Source: Candidatus Opimibacter iunctus
Lineage (GTDB): Bacteria > Bacteroidota > Bacteroidia > Chitinophagales > Saprospiraceae
Reading direction: 5' to 3'
DNA length: 64,000 nucleotides
Assembly: GCA_016716665.1 (NCBI GenBank)
Contig: JADJVH010000004.1
Location: 248,001 to 312,000 of the forward strand
Both the position numbers and the translations under genes were made by a program. This document shows, one piece after another, positions 61,960-64,000 of this stretch (positions are counted from its first letter, which is position 1; every line of letters begins with the position of its first letter). The notes beneath the pieces are model-generated. The model was not told where the DNA came from and did not search any database. It saw nothing but the letters and a program-made list of their open reading frames with translations.

Positions 61960-63776
61960 ATGAAACAAACAGCACTTCTTGTATTTTTCTTACTCAACAT
62001 AAGCTTGTCTTGCAGCCCAATCTGCATATTCAAAAGAAGTAGAAGAACAGATCAGGCAATTTGAAAACAGCCTCTCGGGTCGTGTCATCCTCAAACAAAA
62101 GGGCAGATATACACTTGAAGACCGTATGGCCTATTACCATGTCCAAGGCCTGAGCATTGCTGTAGTGCACGATTATAAAGTAGCCTGGGCTAAAGGATAT
62201 GGCTGGGCCGATAAAAAAGAACGCAAGCCAGTCACACCGGAGACCCTTTTTGAACCCGGCTCGATCAGCAAATCCTTAAATGCAGTTGGCCTCTTAAAAC
62301 TGGTGCAGGACCAGAAGCTTGACCTGCATACAGATATCAACACCTATCTGACGTCATGGCAATTTCCCTATGACTCTATATCTCACGGCAAGAAAATTAC
62401 ACTTGCCCAATTGTTAAGCCATAGTGCGGGGTTGACCGTACATGGATTTCCAGGATATGATCTCAGCGCTCAAATTCCTACCGTCCCTCAAATCCTTGAT
62501 GGAGAATATCCTGCCAATACTCCTCCTGTGCGATCTGCCTTTGAACCAGGCATCAGGTTTCAATATTCAGGGTGGAGGTACCACCATCTCACAACTCATG
62601 CTGATGGATGTCACTAAGCAACCCTATGATGTGTATATGTATGAAAACGTATTGAAACCGATGGGCATGGTCAATAGCTTTTATACACAACCTGCACCGG
62701 AAGACAGGCAGGACCTCTGCGCAAGTGGATACTATCCTGACGGCAGACAGGTACCAAACAAATTTCATGCATACCCTGAACAGGCTGCAGCTGGCTTGTG
62801 GATGACTCCAACAGACCTCTGCCAGTATATCATCGAAACACAACTTGCCTATGCCGGCAAGTCTGCCAGGGTGCTCAATCAGGATATGACCAGGCTCAGG
62901 TTGTCCCCATACAATGATGCGTCGTCTGCATTGGGCGTGTTTATGGAGGACAGAAACGGGACACTCTATTTTCAACATAGTGCTGGCAATGAAGGCTTCT
63001 GCGGACAATACTATGGGAGCCTGGAAAGCGGTGATGGTGTGGCCGTGTTTTTAAATACAAATAGTTATGCAATACTGCCGGAAGTGATCAACAATATCGC
63101 CACCGTCTATCAATGGAAGGACTTTTACAAACCGATCTACAGAGAGAATGTACGTGTCGCGAAAAAAATTCAACAAAAGTATGCAGGGGTCTATCTGGTC
63201 AACGGAGATAAATTTACTTACATCCTGAAGAAAAAGGACGGGTACTATCTATATGCGGAAGGCACTTATGCGCAAATGCTATACACCAGCGACACTGATT
63301 TCTTCAATATTGAATTCCCTACAGAAAAACACTTTGTCACAGATGCATCAGGCAGGATCACAGGTTATGAAAGGATGGCAGATGGTCAACTCCTGCCACC
63401 TGCTGTCAAAGTTATTGATCCTGACACCCTGCATGGCTCCGCTGACTTCTTCAATGAACTGGGTTGGATGCTTATAGAAAGTAAACACTTTGCAGAAGCC
63501 ATTCAGTACTTAAAACGCGGATTAGCATTACATCCTGAATCCTTGTATATAGCCGGCAATCTGGCTCACGCCTATTTATTTCATGGTGATTACCAGCAAG
63601 CATTAGCGATCTATACTGCACACAAAGGAGCATCTTTGTCACCAGGATTTTCATGGGAGGATATGATCCGTCAGGACTATGTGTATTTACAACAAGCAGG
63701 ATTAAATAGTAAACTGATGAAGCGTATGTTCCGTGACCTGGCAATAGCCATCCCTGAAGACTTTCTTGCCGGATAA
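61960..63776 (+). CDS. Serine hydrolase (class C beta-lactamase fold) with C-terminal TPR, two apparent frameshifts
   Basis: Three frames join to about 605 residues. A signal peptide is read from the ATG at 61960 (MKQTALLVFFLLNISLS). The first break, near 62008-62018, needs one base removed to continue as SAYSKEVEEQIRQFENSL. The beta-lactamase domain then has the SxxK nucleophile motif in PGSISKSLNA and FRFQYSGGG (the YxN-like site). The second break at about 62571-62574, one extra base, separates YSG from GGTTISQLMLMD. Then HSAGNEGF and a TPR-like tail (LHPESLYIAGNLAHAYLFHGD). A periplasmic hydrolase or D-Ala-D-Ala-type peptidase is inferred. Two breaks in one non-essential gene also allow a real pseudogene. 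Confidence 0.8.
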
Positions 63777-63818
63777 CATCATTTCACTTTCAACTCAACA
63801 TGTAAAACCTAACACGCC

Positions 63819-64000
63819 ATGCCATTGCCATCCAAACTATATGCCATGAAGCATCTCACAATGAAGGCTTCACTATCCATATTTATATTATTCCTGTGCC
63901 TCAATAGTTCAGCCCAAAATCTCTCCTATGAAATCCATGGCAATTATCGTCATCCGGTGACCAACCAGCAACTTATAACGGCACAAACCATGACTGATAT
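63819..64000 (+). CDS. N-terminus of a secreted protein (cut by window edge)
   Basis: Open from the ATG at 63819 to the edge; internal ATGs at 63846 and 63861 are possible starts. It has a signal peptide (KASLSIFILFLCLNSSAQ) and then NLSYEIHGNYRHPVTNQQL. No family can be named from the 50-odd residues visible. Confidence 0.6.
   Translation, partial: MPLPSKLYAMKHLTMKASLSIFILFLCLNSSAQNLSYEIHGNYRHPVTNQQLITAQTMTD

Overview
The window reads as a chromosomal segment of a Bacteroidota bacterium, most likely of the Saprospiria/Lewinella-type lineages (the lineage is inference). Supporting signs are type IX secretion (T9SS) sorting domains on several short secreted proteins, a TonB-dependent receptor next to a DUF5689 lipoprotein, collagen-like proteins with the Bacteroidota SYQAV N-domain, DUF6132, DUF4296 and DUF2130 proteins, very few purine-rich ribosome binding sites, and promoter -7 boxes of the TAnnTTTG type. 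I found no tRNA, rRNA, CRISPR array, integrase or insertion sequence.

Layout. 1-6.3 kb (minus): DUF5689 lipoprotein, TonB receptor and a TMTC-like membrane protein with TPRs. 6.5-8.8 kb (plus): secreted EEP nuclease/phosphatase overlapping a Pif1/RecD-type helicase. 8.8-14.2 kb: CPBP protease, a 41-residue membrane ORF with miaE, pyrG and a Na/Pi cotransporter. 14.3-16.1 kb and 22.4-24.4 kb: two copies of a cassette with a short T9SS protein followed by a collagen-like protein. 16.3-19.7 kb (minus): redox/sulfur island with three rhodaneses, a damaged thioredoxin, Dps, a Crp/Fnr regulator and three small membrane proteins. 19.8-22.0 kb: sulfotransferase and a ferritin-VIT1 metal exporter. 24.7-34.1 kb: alkaline phosphatase, CotH-like protein, IVS four-helix protein, Tat-exported aminotransferase, DinB protein, two lipoproteins, WYL regulator and DUF2130. 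34.8-40.0 kb (plus): FMN hydroxyacid oxidase overlapping a Cys/Met-type PLP enzyme, then hmgA-hppD for tyrosine breakdown. 40.3-52.3 kb: small basic protein, ffh, T9SS protein, tamB, folP, M23 peptidase, histidine kinase, DUF4296 and sixA. 52.4-56.9 kb: a SWIM zinc finger fused to beta-phosphoglucomutase, overlapping a GH65 phosphorylase. 57.0-59.7 kb: NarL-type two-component pair. 60.1-64 kb: purB, VOC protein, a frameshifted serine hydrolase and the start of a secreted protein.

Two themes cross the window. First, five genes (pyrG, Na/Pi cotransporter, tamB, purB, serine hydrolase) carry six single-base-type frameshifts. Because essential genes are hit and the reading frame resumes cleanly, I read most of these as residual sequencing or assembly indels, so gene loss should not be inferred from them. 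Second, the intergenic spaces are full of degenerate short-unit repeats and palindromes with no transposase nearby.

Most unusual candidates: the duplicated T9SS/collagen cassette, in which only the Gly-X-Y tract differs in length (19 versus 39 triplets) between otherwise colinear proteins; the SWIM-betaPGM fusion coupled to a disaccharide phosphorylase; the thioredoxin lacking its second active-site Cys and its C-terminal half inside the rhodanese island; and a shared Crp-like operator in that island.
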